A program made the translations under genes and the position numbers. A DNA stretch of 10,604 nucleotides from Alphaproteobacteria bacterium (lineage in GTDB: Bacteria; Pseudomonadota; Alphaproteobacteria; Micavibrionales; UBA2020): positions 1 to 10,604 of the forward strand of contig JAGLRU010000027.1 of assembly GCA_023136145.1 (NCBI GenBank), read 5' to 3'. The notes beneath the pieces were generated by a model. That model saw only the letters and a list, made by a program, of their open reading frames with translations. It did no database searches and was not told the DNA's origin. This document shows, in pieces, positions 1 to 7,781 of this stretch. The number at the start of each line of letters is the position of its first letter. Within the stretch, counting starts at the first letter, position 1.

Positions 1-2436
1 TATGGACGCATCTGCCCGATTGAAACTCCTGAAGGCCCGAACATCGGTTTGATAAACAGCCTTGCCACCTATGCGCGTATCAACCAGTACGGCTTTATTG
101 AAAGCCCGTATCGCAAGATCGTTAACGGTCGTGTAACAAATGAAGTTATCTACATGTCCGCGATGGAAGAAGGTAAGTATACAATTGCTCAGGCAAACGC
201 CGCTCTTGATGCCAAAAGCGCGTTCACAAACGATCTCGTGTCCTGTCGCAGTGGAGGAGATTACATTCTTTCTCCACCAGCGCAGATCAATTTTATCGAC
301 GTATCACCGAAGCAGATCGTGTCGGTAGCTGCCGCACTTATCCCGTTCCTTGAGAACGATGATGCGAATCGCGCCTTGATGGGATCGAATATGCAGCGTC
401 AGGCTGTTCCATTGCTGCGGGTTGATGCTCCCCTCGTTGGTACTGGCATGGAAGCTGCCGTTGCCCGTGACAGTGGTGCTGCCATTGCTGCTCGCCGGAG
501 TGGTATTGTGGATCAGGTGGATGCCAATCGTATTGTTATTCACGCAGCAACGGATGAGAAGGATTCGAGTCAGTCTACGGTCGATATTTTCAAGCTCAAA
601 AAATTCTCCCGTTCTAACCAGAGTACCTGTATTACTCAGCGTCCTCTTGTAAAGGTGGGAGATAGGATCGAGGCTGGCGACATCATCGCTGATGGTCCTT
701 CAACAGAGCTTGGTGAACTTGCACTGGGTCGTAACGTCCTGTGTGCGTTTATGCCTTGGAATGGTTATAATTTTGAGGATTCCATCTTGATTTCTGAGCG
801 TGTCGTGCGTGATGATGTATTCACATCTATCCACATCGAGGAATTCGATGTTATGGCGCGGGATACGAAACTTGGTCAGGAAGACATTACTCGCGACATT
901 CCGAATGTCGGGGAGGAAGGTCTGAAGCATCTTGATGAAGCTGGCATCGTTTATATCGGTGCTGAAGTGAAAGCTGGCGACATTCTTGTTGGAAAGGTAA
1001 CGCCGAAAGGCGAAAGTCCGATGACACCGGAAGAAAAACTTCTTCGTGCAATCTTCGGTGAAAAAGCATCTGACGTAAAAGACAGCTCTTTGCGTTTGCC
1101 GCCGGGTGTGATTGGGACGGTCGTGGAAGTCCGCGTTTTCTCTCGTCGTGGCATTGATAAGGATCAGCGTGCTTTGTCCATTGAACGCTCTGAGATTGAG
1201 CGTCTTGCGAAAGATCGTGATGATGAACGTCGCATTTACGAACGTGGTTATTACGGACGCATGAAGGAGTTGCTGATAGGCAAGACACTGGCGAAAGCTG
1301 AGGGGGCATTTAAAAAGGGCGACAAGATTACTCCAGAGAGTCTTGATACGTTTAAGAAGTCCGAATGGTGTGAGATTGTTATTTCTGACAAGAAAACGAT
1401 GGAAGTCCTTGAGGGCATGAGCCAGACTTTTGACCGTGCTATCGATGATCTTACCCAGCGTTTTGAAAATAAGGTTGAAAAACTTCAGCGCGGTGATGAA
1501 ATGCTGCCCGGCGTGATGAAAATGGTCAAGGTTTTCATCGCTGTGAAGCGTAAGCTTCAGCCTGGCGACAAAATGGCAGGTCGGCACGGCAACAAGGGCG
1601 TGGTTTCTAGGATCATGCCGATTGAGAATATGCCGTACCTAGAAGACGGCACTCCAGTGGATGTTGTGCTTAATCCGCTCGGCGTTCCGAGTCGGATGAA
1701 CGTTGGTCAGATTCTCGAAACTCACTTGGGATGGGCATCGGCCAACCTTGGTAAACAGATCGGTGAAGTGATTGATCTTATGCAGGCGGAGCAGGACGTT
1801 AACGAACACAAAAAGTTAAACAAAGATTTGCATCAGCGACTTAAAGTTGTTTATGGCGAAAAAGCCTACAAGGAGGATGTGTCTATTCTGAAAGAAAATG
1901 AGTTGATGGAAATGTGTGAAAATATTCGCAACGGAATTCCGATTGCGACTCCTGTCTTTGACGGTGCCGTCGAAGCTGATATTAACGAGCTTTTGGCAGC
2001 AGCTGGTCTTAATAAAACCGGACAGGTAACTTTGGTTGACGGACGATCTGGAGAAAAGTTTGATCGTCAGGTTACGGTTGGATATATTTACATTTTAAAA
2101 CTCCATCACCTTGTTGATGACAAGATTCATGCTCGTTCTATCGGTCCGTATTCGCTTGTCACACAGCAACCGCTCGGAGGCAAGGCTCAGTTCGGTGGTC
2201 AGCGTTTCGGGGAAATGGAAGTTTGGGCGTTACAGGCTTACGGTGCCGCTTATACGCTTCAGGAAATGTTGACTGTGAAATCGGATGATGTGGCGGGTCG
2301 AACTAAGGCATACGAGTCTATCGTTCGTGGTGATGATGTGTTCGAGATTGGCATTCCTGAATCCTTTAACGTTCTTGTGAAGGAATTGCGGTCGTTATGT
2401 CTTAATATCGATCTGAAGCAAACTTTGGATTCATAA
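1..2436 (+). CDS. rpoB: DNA-directed RNA polymerase subunit beta, 3' part (5' end outside window)
   Basis: This is the beta subunit of RNA polymerase, which forms one pincer and half of the catalytic centre. The reading frame is open from base 1, so the gene is cut at its 5' end. The 811 visible residues begin at YGRICPIETPEGPN, which I align by memory to about residue 555 of E. coli RpoB (1342 residues). This fragment is slightly longer than the matching E. coli part. Recognisable blocks are NGYNFEDSILISERV, GDILVGKVTPKGE, GDKMAGRHGNKGVVSRI (the two conserved lysines are codons 1570-1572 and 1594-1596), LNPLGVPSRMN, and the C-terminal GGKAQFGGQRFGEMEVWAL. The rifampicin cluster III residues equivalent to E. 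coli T563, P564 and I572 are the common susceptible ones; clusters I and II lie outside the window. The TAA stop is followed by a 45-base gap and rpoC, so the two genes are surely cotranscribed. Long minus-strand ORFs over this gene are shadows. Confidence 0.98.
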   Translation, partial: YGRICPIETPEGPNIGLINSLATYARINQYGFIESPYRKIVNGRVTNEVIYMSAMEEGKYTIAQANAALDAKSAFTNDLVSCRSGGDYILSPPAQINFIDVSPKQIVSVAAALIPFLENDDANRALMGSNMQRQAVPLLRVDAPLVGTGMEAAVARDSGAAIAARRSGIVDQVDANRIVIHAATDEKDSSQSTVDIFKLKKFSRSNQSTCITQRPLVKVGDRIEAGDIIADGPSTELGELALGRNVLCAFMPWNGYNFEDSILISERVVRDDVFTSIHIEEFDVMARDTKLGQEDITRDIPNVGEEGLKHLDEAGIVYIGAEVKAGDILVGKVTPKGESPMTPEEKLLRAIFGEKASDVKDSSLRLPPGVIGTVVEVRVFSRRGIDKDQRALSIERSEIERLAKDRDDERRIYERGYYGRMKELLIGKTLAKAEGAFKKGDKITPESLDTFKKSEWCEIVISDKKTMEVLEGMSQTFDRAIDDLTQRFENKVEKLQRGDEMLPGVMKMVKVFIAVKRKLQPGDKMAGRHGNKGVVSRIMPIENMPYLEDGTPVDVVLNPLGVPSRMNVGQILETHLGWASANLGKQIGEVIDLMQAEQDVNEHKKLNKDLHQRLKVVYGEKAYKEDVSILKENELMEMCENIRNGIPIATPVFDGAVEADINELLAAAGLNKTGQVTLVDGRSGEKFDRQVTVGYIYILKLHHLVDDKIHARSIGPYSLVTQQPLGGKAQFGGQRFGEMEVWALQAYGAAYTLQEMLTVKSDDVAGRTKAYESIVRGDDVFEIGIPESFNVLVKELRSLCLNIDLKQTLDS

Positions 2437-2481
2437 AAATATTTCGGATAAAAAAATCAAGGTGCAAGTAGGAGAAATACG

Positions 2482-5400
2482 ATGAATGAAGTCATGAACT
2501 TTTTTGGTCAGACTAGTGGCCCACAGAGTTTCGATCAGATACGTGTCGCTATCGCAAGCCCAGAACAAATATTGTCATGGTCGTTCGGCGAGATTAAAAA
2601 GCCGGAAACTATCAACTATCGCACCTTTAAGCCGGAGAAGGACGGTTTGTTCTGCGCACGCATCTTCGGGCCGGTGAAAGACTATGAATGTCTGTGCGGT
2701 AAGTATAAGCGCATGAAATACAAGGGTATCATTTGTGAGAAGTGTGGCGTGGAGGTTACGCTTTCTAAGGTTCGCCGTGATCGTATGGGTCACATACAGC
2801 TTGCCGCGCCTGTTGCTCATATCTGGTTCCTGAAATCACTGCCTTGCCGTATTGGTATGATGATGGAAATGACACTGAAAGACCTTGAGAAGGTTCTTTA
2901 TTTTGAAAGTTACATCGTTCTGGAAGCAGGAATGACTGCGCTTAAGCCTCTACAGCTTCTTACTGAAGATGAATGTGCGGAAGCAATCGATAAATATGGC
3001 GTTGATGCTTTTCGCGCTGGAATTGGCGCGGAGGCTCTGAAGGAACTTTTGTCAGCAGTCAATCTTGAGAGTGAAAAAGCCAGAATGGAGGAAGAGCTTG
3101 TTGGCGTGGTTTCTGATGCCAAGCGCAAAAAGCTTGTCAAGCGTTTGAAGTTGGTGGATGCGTTTATTACATCTGGAACGTGCCCTGAGTGGATGATTCT
3201 GGACGTTGTTCCAGTTATTCCGCCTGAATTGCGTCCGCTGGTGCCGCTGGACGGAGGACGTTTTGCGACTTCCGATCTTAACGATCTTTATCGCCGTGTT
3301 ATCAATCGCAACAATCGTCTTCGCCGCCTGATAGAACTTCGTGCACCGGACATCATTATCCGCAACGAAAAGCGTATGTTGCAGGAAGCTGTCGATGCGT
3401 TGTTCGACAATGGCCGCAGGGGGCGCGTTATTACAGGTGCTAACAAACGTCCGCTGAAGTCGCTCGCCGACATGTTAAAAGGCAAGCAGGGGCGTTTCCG
3501 TCAGAATTTGCTTGGCAAGCGCGTTGATTATTCTGGTCGTTCCGTGATTGTGGTAGGGCCTGAACTGAGGCTGCATCAGTGTGGTATTCCGAAGAAAATG
3601 GCACTGGAGCTGTTTAAGCCGTTTATTTACAACAGGCTGGCTCTCTATGGTCTCGCGTCTACCGTTAAGGCGGCGAAGCGTATGGTTGAAAAAGAGCGTC
3701 CTGAAGTTTGGGATATTCTTGAGGAAGTTATCCGCGAGCATCCTATTCTTTTGAATCGTGCTCCGACGTTGCACCGCTTGGGCATTCAGGCGTTCGAGCC
3801 TGTGCTAATTGAGGGTAAGGCTATTCAACTTCATCCGCTTGTCTGTACTGCGTTTAACGCCGACTTTGATGGCGATCAGATGGCTGTTCACGTTCCATTG
3901 TCCATTGAGGCGCAGGTTGAGGCTCGCGTTCTGATGATGTCCACCAACAACATTCTGCGTCCTGCCGATGGCAAGCCAATTATCGTTCCGTCGCAGGATA
4001 TTGTTTTGGGTCTGTACTACCTGTCGCTGGTTTTCGACGGACTGAAAGGCGAGGGAACCGTCTTCAGTGACGTAGCCGAAATTGAGATGGCTCTTTTCAA
4101 CAAAACAGTCACATTGCACACTAAAATCAAGGCGCGTTATAAGACTGTCGATGAAAACAACAATCCAATTTCTGTTATCGTAAATACAACACCAGGTCGG
4201 ATGCTGATTTCACAGGTTTTGCCACGCCACCCGAATGTATCTTTCGACGTGATTAATCGCATCCTGACCAAGAAGGATGTTTCCAATCTGATTGATGTTG
4301 TTTATCGTCACTGTGGGCAGAAGGAAACGGTTATTTTCTGCGACCGTATGATGGCACTTGGATTTTCTAATGCGTGCAAGGCCGGAATTTCCTTCGGCAA
4401 GGATGACCTCATTATTCCTAAAGAAAAAGTGAAAATGGTCGCGCAAGCCAACGCCCGTGTTAAGGAGTTTGAGTTACAGTATCAGGACGGTCTTATCACT
4501 AAGGGTGAGAAATACAACAAGGTTATTGATATTTGGACAGGCTGCACTGACGATGTCACGAAGAAGATGATGGAAGTCATTGAAAAGCCGGAGTCGCATG
4601 GGTACATGAATTCTGTGTTTATGATGGCACATTCTGGTGCTCGTGGTTCGACTATGCAGATTCGCCAACTGGCGGGAATGCGTGGTTTGATGGCGAAACC
4701 TTCCGGTGAAATTATCGAGACTCCGATTATCTCGAACTTTAAGGAAGGTCTATCGGTTCTCGAATACTTTAACTCTACTCACGGTGCTCGCAAAGGTTTG
4801 GCGGATACGGCTCTGAAAACTGCAAACTCTGGGTACTTAACGCGTCGTCTTGTTGATGTCGCGCAGGACGCGATTATCACTGAAGTGGATTGTGGAGCCG
4901 ATTATGGCTTCACCGTTCGCCCCGTCATCGAGGGTGGCGATGTGATTGTGAGTCTTTCGGAGCGCATCCTTGGACGTACAACGGCGAAGGATGTTCATGA
5001 TCCGCTGACAGGTGAGCTGATCGTTAGTGCTTCTACTATTATTGATGAAGTCTCCTCCGAGCAGATTGAAACTGCTGGAATTGATTCCGTTGAAGTCCGG
5101 TCTGTTCTGACTTGTAAGGGCAAGAACAACGGCATTTGCGGCAAGTGTTACGGGCGTGATCTTGCGCGTGGCACAGACGTGAACATTGGAGAGGCTGTTG
5201 GTGTTATGGCGGCTCAGTCTATCGGTGAACCAGGTACTCAGCTAACTATGCGGACGTTCCACATTGGCGGTGCGGCTCAACGTGGTGCGGCTCAGTCATC
5301 TGTAGAGGCAGCTTTCGATTCAACTGTGAAAATTCGTAACAAGAATGTTGTTGTTAATTCTGAGGGCATTCAGATCATTATGGGACGCAATACGGAAGTT

Positions 5401-6750
5401 GTCTTGCTCGATAAACAGGGGCTTGAGAAAGCCAATCACCGTATGCCTTATGGCGCAAAACTGCTCGTCAATGACGGGGACAAGGTAGAGCGCGGAAGCA
5501 GGCTTGCAGACTGGGATCCGTATACAGTTCCGATCATCACCGAAAAGGACGGTATCGTGTTTTACGGAGATTTGATCGAGGGCATATCTGTCCGTGATGA
5601 AATGGATGAAGCTACAGGCATCTCCGCCAAGATCGTTACTGACTGGAGACAGCAGCCGAAGGGTACGTCATTGAAACCTCGGATCATGCTTACTGATGCC
5701 AAAGGAAAGGTTATCAAGCTTTCTAATAATATCGAGGCTAATTACTATATGCCTGTCGGAGCACTTCTGAACGTTGAAAACGATGGGCATGTAAAGGCGG
5801 GAGACATTATCGCTCGTATCCCGCGTGAGACATCCAAGACCCGTGATATTACAGGTGGGTTGCCACGTGTTGCTGAATTGTTTGAAGCGCGTCGTCCGAA
5901 GGACTTCGCCATTATCTCCGAGATCGATGGTCAGGTTGAATTCGGTAAGGACTACAAGTCCAAGCGTCGTATCATTGTGAATCCGACCGATGGCAAGGGC
6001 GAGCCGAGGGAATATCTAATTCCGAAAGGTAAGCATGTTGCTGTCAATGAAGGCGACTATGTCCGCAAGGGTGATCCTCTTCTCGATGGTGGTATGGTGC
6101 CACACGATATTCTGGCTGTGATGGGGGTAGAGGCTTTGGCCGACTATCTTATCAACGAGATTCAGGATGTATATCGTTTGCAGGGTGTGAAGATCAACGA
6201 CAAGCATATTGAGGTCATCATTCGCCAGATGCTGCAAAAAGTCGAAATCGTGGATGCTGGAGAAACGACGTTTGTAGTTGGTGAACAATCTGACCGCGAA
6301 GAGCTGATGGAAGTCAACACGAAGGTAATCGAGGAGGGCAAACGCCCTGCGAAAGGTGCGCCGTTGCTTCAGGGGATTACCAAAGCAAGTCTCCAGACAC
6401 GTTCCTTTATTTCGGCGGCATCGTTCCAAGAAACTACGCGTGTTCTGACAGAAGCTGCTATCAATGGCAAAGTTGACAGACTCATTGGTTTGAAAGAGAA
6501 CGTAATCGTAGGTCGTTTGATTCCGGCGGGTACTGGTGCCTTCGTTCATAGACTGAAACGTTTTGCTGCTGAACGCGATGCAGATGCTTTAGCTGTGAAT
6601 GCGGCAAGAGCAAAGGCGGCAACGGAGGCGGCGGCAGTTGAGGCTCAGGCTGCGGAAAGCGAGAATGTTCTCGTAGCACCCAAAGTTGAAACGCCAGAAA
6701 CGGATATAATTGACGGCAAGGAAAAGGGCTGTGCGGGGTCTGTGTGGTAG
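2482..6750 (+). CDS. rpoC: DNA-directed RNA polymerase subunit beta'
   Basis: This is the beta' subunit, which carries the catalytic Mg site, clamp, bridge helix and trigger loop. It has 1422 residues (E. coli has 1407). The start ATG has AGGAG at 2470-2474, 7 bases upstream. The N-terminal zinc site is C70, C72, C85 and C88. The catalytic NADFDGDQMAVH motif places its aspartates at 461, 463 and 465. The second zinc site uses C804, C878, C886 and C889. The trigger loop has MRTFHIGGAA, with M923 and H927, followed by the long proteobacterial insertion, and the sequence resumes at about FEARRPKDF. Two oddities stand out. The loop between C878 and C886 has seven residues where the homologues I recall have six. 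The tail is alanine-rich and then acidic, ending in an unusual GCAGSVW. The gene closes the rpoBC unit: no rpsL follows, and the next gene is convergent. Confidence 0.98.
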   Translation: MNEVMNFFGQTSGPQSFDQIRVAIASPEQILSWSFGEIKKPETINYRTFKPEKDGLFCARIFGPVKDYECLCGKYKRMKYKGIICEKCGVEVTLSKVRRDRMGHIQLAAPVAHIWFLKSLPCRIGMMMEMTLKDLEKVLYFESYIVLEAGMTALKPLQLLTEDECAEAIDKYGVDAFRAGIGAEALKELLSAVNLESEKARMEEELVGVVSDAKRKKLVKRLKLVDAFITSGTCPEWMILDVVPVIPPELRPLVPLDGGRFATSDLNDLYRRVINRNNRLRRLIELRAPDIIIRNEKRMLQEAVDALFDNGRRGRVITGANKRPLKSLADMLKGKQGRFRQNLLGKRVDYSGRSVIVVGPELRLHQCGIPKKMALELFKPFIYNRLALYGLASTVKAAKRMVEKERPEVWDILEEVIREHPILLNRAPTLHRLGIQAFEPVLIEGKAIQLHPLVCTAFNADFDGDQMAVHVPLSIEAQVEARVLMMSTNNILRPADGKPIIVPSQDIVLGLYYLSLVFDGLKGEGTVFSDVAEIEMALFNKTVTLHTKIKARYKTVDENNNPISVIVNTTPGRMLISQVLPRHPNVSFDVINRILTKKDVSNLIDVVYRHCGQKETVIFCDRMMALGFSNACKAGISFGKDDLIIPKEKVKMVAQANARVKEFELQYQDGLITKGEKYNKVIDIWTGCTDDVTKKMMEVIEKPESHGYMNSVFMMAHSGARGSTMQIRQLAGMRGLMAKPSGEIIETPIISNFKEGLSVLEYFNSTHGARKGLADTALKTANSGYLTRRLVDVAQDAIITEVDCGADYGFTVRPVIEGGDVIVSLSERILGRTTAKDVHDPLTGELIVSASTIIDEVSSEQIETAGIDSVEVRSVLTCKGKNNGICGKCYGRDLARGTDVNIGEAVGVMAAQSIGEPGTQLTMRTFHIGGAAQRGAAQSSVEAAFDSTVKIRNKNVVVNSEGIQIIMGRNTEVVLLDKQGLEKANHRMPYGAKLLVNDGDKVERGSRLADWDPYTVPIITEKDGIVFYGDLIEGISVRDEMDEATGISAKIVTDWRQQPKGTSLKPRIMLTDAKGKVIKLSNNIEANYYMPVGALLNVENDGHVKAGDIIARIPRETSKTRDITGGLPRVAELFEARRPKDFAIISEIDGQVEFGKDYKSKRRIIVNPTDGKGEPREYLIPKGKHVAVNEGDYVRKGDPLLDGGMVPHDILAVMGVEALADYLINEIQDVYRLQGVKINDKHIEVIIRQMLQKVEIVDAGETTFVVGEQSDREELMEVNTKVIEEGKRPAKGAPLLQGITKASLQTRSFISAASFQETTRVLTEAAINGKVDRLIGLKENVIVGRLIPAGTGAFVHRLKRFAAERDADALAVNAARAKAATEAAAVEAQAAESENVLVAPKVETPETDIIDGKEKGCAGSVW

Positions 6751-6761
6751 AAAGCTGTTTT
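6748..6761 (+). repeat. Direct repeat copy 1 (14 bp, spans the rpoC stop)
   Basis: The sequence TAGAAAGCTGTTTT occurs here and again, exactly, at 7164-7177 in the same orientation, 416 bases downstream. The first three bases are the rpoC stop codon. Similarity ends abruptly on both sides: G versus T before the repeat, and C versus T after it. The pair brackets almost the whole gap between rpoC and the convergent operon. It could mark a past insertion, deletion or recombination, or be a coincidence in AT-rich DNA. Confidence 0.6.
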
Positions 6762-6800
6762 CTATAGTCATTTCCAAATTTATTGAGAGTGTTGCCCCAT

Positions 6801-6818
6801 CCTTCGCCTTCGCGAGGG
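6801..6818 (+). terminator. GC-rich hairpin 50 bases after rpoC, possible transcription end without U-tract
   Basis: CCTTCGC (6801-6807) pairs with GCGAGGG (6812-6818) around a CTTC loop, giving seven pairs including one T-G wobble. A weaker outer helix may form between CCA at 6797-6799 and TGG at 6825-6827. The stem is much richer in GC than its surroundings and is the first strong hairpin after the rpoC stop, which suggests a role in ending or protecting the rpoBC transcript. No run of T follows on either strand, so it is not a standard intrinsic terminator. Confidence 0.35.
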
Positions 6819-7143
6819 CAGGTGTGGTGTGAAGAAAATGCTTATCAATAAAATTCAGGAATGATTATAAAGGCTTTCTTTCGCATTAAAGGAATGACGA
6901 TGCTTGGTTATTAGGACACTAGGGAAATATCAGTTAACAATTTGTTTGAGATTGTGGCAGATGATTTTTTCTGGAAATTTGGTCAGATCGTGCGTATAAG
7001 GTCGAGAGACCAGCTTGTGCTAATGAGTCAGTTTTAACAGTGTGCGATAATACGGCGACTGTTGTATCTGTAGTTAAAATGAAAGTTCCCGATGACCAAG
7101 TCTCTTGTGATCTTCTGCGCATTAACGAGTCTCCTAATATAAG

Positions 7144-7162
7144 TTTAGCAATAATTGCTAAA
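7144..7162 (-). terminator. Perfect 8-bp AT-rich hairpin downstream of the DUF3035 gene
   Basis: TTTAGCAA (7144-7151) and TTGCTAAA (7155-7162) are perfect inverted arms around a TAA loop. The hairpin lies 40 bases past the stop of the minus-strand lipoprotein gene, where a terminator for the ribF-lspA operon would be expected. The stem is AT-rich and the bases after it on the minus strand (CTTATATTAGG) are only partly T, so termination would be weak. On the + strand it sits directly before the second copy of the 14-bp repeat and a run of five T at 7174-7178. A role for either strand, or as a rearrangement end, is possible. Confidence 0.35.
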
Positions 7163-7163
7163 T

Positions 7164-7177
7164 TAGAAAGCTGTTTT
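7164..7177 (+). repeat. Direct repeat copy 2 (14 bp)
   Basis: This is an exact second copy of TAGAAAGCTGTTTT from 6748-6761. It begins two bases after the hairpin at 7144-7162 and lies 25 bases beyond the stop of the minus-strand DUF3035 gene. The sequence between the two copies is the unexplained gap. Confidence 0.6.
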
Positions 7178-7202
7178 TGCAACGTAAAATGTTTTGATGT
7201 TC

Positions 7203-7763
7203 TTAGAAAATCCTGTCGAGAGTGCTTTTTTTCTTTTCAATCACTGGAACGATTCCAGTGTTGACTGGTTTGCCTTCTTTTTGATTCTTCTTTAGGCGTT
7301 TCGTTTCAGCCTTTGGATCCACGACCGAGGCTGGAATATTATTAGGAGAGTGTTGTTCATCGTCCCAGAAAATTAGTTTATCGGCGACAGTGCGATTCTC
7401 GATGGAAATATACCCGTTATCATCGTTAATCATCCTGCGAATATCCGTGTTAGCTGTTTCAACTCCGATCTTGTCTAGTAGGGCTTTCTCTGCCGCGCCT
7501 TTTGCCGCTGAACTAGTTTTTGTTTTTCCCATAAGGGCTGCTCTAGTTTTTTCGGCGGTTTCTTCAGCTGATTTGCTTTTGTTGGGAGCTACTGGAGGGC
7601 GCAGCGTATATTCTGGAGGCAGAGTTAGGGGGGCGCGTTTGATTACCATAAATTCGTCAGGGGAATTGCGTCCAACTCCCAGTTCACTCTTGACGGACGC
7701 GCAGCCGGATAGAGCCACGGCAAGAACCGGAGCAATCAGTAGCAACTTGTTTTCGGTTCTCAT
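7203..7763 (-). CDS. DUF3035-family lipoprotein
   Basis: This is a small lipoprotein of 186 residues whose molecular function is unknown. The N-terminus is a type II signal peptide: charged MRTENK, a hydrophobic stretch, then lipobox L18-S-G-C21. LspA cleavage would leave acylated Cys21. The +2 residue is Ala rather than Asp, so by the E. coli Lol rule it would go to the outer membrane. The mature start carries the pattern I associate with DUF3035: LGVG, then PDEF (35-38), RAPL (43-46), LPP (48-50) and LRPP (54-57). The middle is Ala/Lys-rich and the C-terminus is basic, ending STLDRIF. The start ATG has AAGGA (minus strand of 7771-7775), 7 bases upstream. The gene lies 18 bases after lspA and is surely cotranscribed with it. 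The family call is from recalled pattern only. Confidence 0.85.
   Translation of the reverse strand: MRTENKLLLIAPVLAVALSGCASVKSELGVGRNSPDEFMVIKRAPLTLPPEYTLRPPVAPNKSKSAEETAEKTRAALMGKTKTSSAAKGAAEKALLDKIGVETANTDIRRMINDDNGYISIENRTVADKLIFWDDEQHSPNNIPASVVDPKAETKRLKKNQKEGKPVNTGIVPVIEKKKSTLDRIF
7242..7260. repeat. Perfect 8-bp inverted repeat inside the end of the DUF3035 gene
   Basis: CACTGGAA (7242-7249) and TTCCAGTG (7253-7260) are perfect arms around CGA. The repeat lies in the codons for NTGIVPVIE near the protein C-terminus. In the minus-strand transcript the stem is followed by an A-rich stretch (the EKKKS codons), not by U, so it is not an intrinsic terminator. It could slow 3' exonucleases or be incidental. 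Confidence 0.5.
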
Positions 7764-7781
7764 TGTTTTTTCCTTTATTTT

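Larger units (their letters stand above)
6751..7202. other. AT-rich intergenic gap between convergent rpoC and DUF3035 genes, no convincing gene
   Basis: These 452 bases hold no ORF with recognisable protein features or a ribosome binding site. Two overlapping ORFs (7040-7264 + and 6934-7182 -) look spurious: neither has a Shine-Dalgarno sequence or a family motif, and the first runs into the DUF3035 gene. The reading frame from ATG 6861 gives 17 codons, a TAG at 6912-6914, then 40 more open codons to a TAA at 7035-7037. It might be a relic but resembles nothing I know. The gap also holds a GC-rich hairpin at 6801-6818, a small GGTC-GAGA-GACC hairpin at 7000-7011, an AT-rich hairpin at 7144-7162 and most of both copies of a 14-bp direct repeat. 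No tRNA or known structured RNA was recognised. Confidence 0.7.

Noticed and set aside
49..54. TTG at 49 as the start of an internal rpoB-derived gene
   Set aside because: The frame is open and conserved back to base 1 (YGRICPIETPEGPN), so this is internal rpoB sequence and the true start lies outside the window.
700..1587. Minus-strand ORF of 295 codons opposite rpoB, and 887-1309 in another frame
   Set aside because: Lies fully antisense to highly conserved rpoB. Its translation has no domain pattern and no ribosome binding site; long antisense ORFs are common opposite biased coding sequence.
6016..6549. Minus-strand ORF of 177 codons opposite the rpoC 3' part
   Set aside because: Fully inside conserved rpoC, with a low-complexity, Phe/Thr/Arg-rich translation typical of a shadow frame.
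6934..7182. 82-codon minus-strand ORF in the gap after rpoC
   Set aside because: No ribosome binding site or family motif, and it covers the AT-rich hairpin and the direct repeat. Nothing supports translation.
7040..7264. 74-codon + strand ORF in the gap after rpoC
   Set aside because: No Shine-Dalgarno sequence, Cys-rich unrecognisable translation, and its end overlaps the DUF3035 gene antisense.
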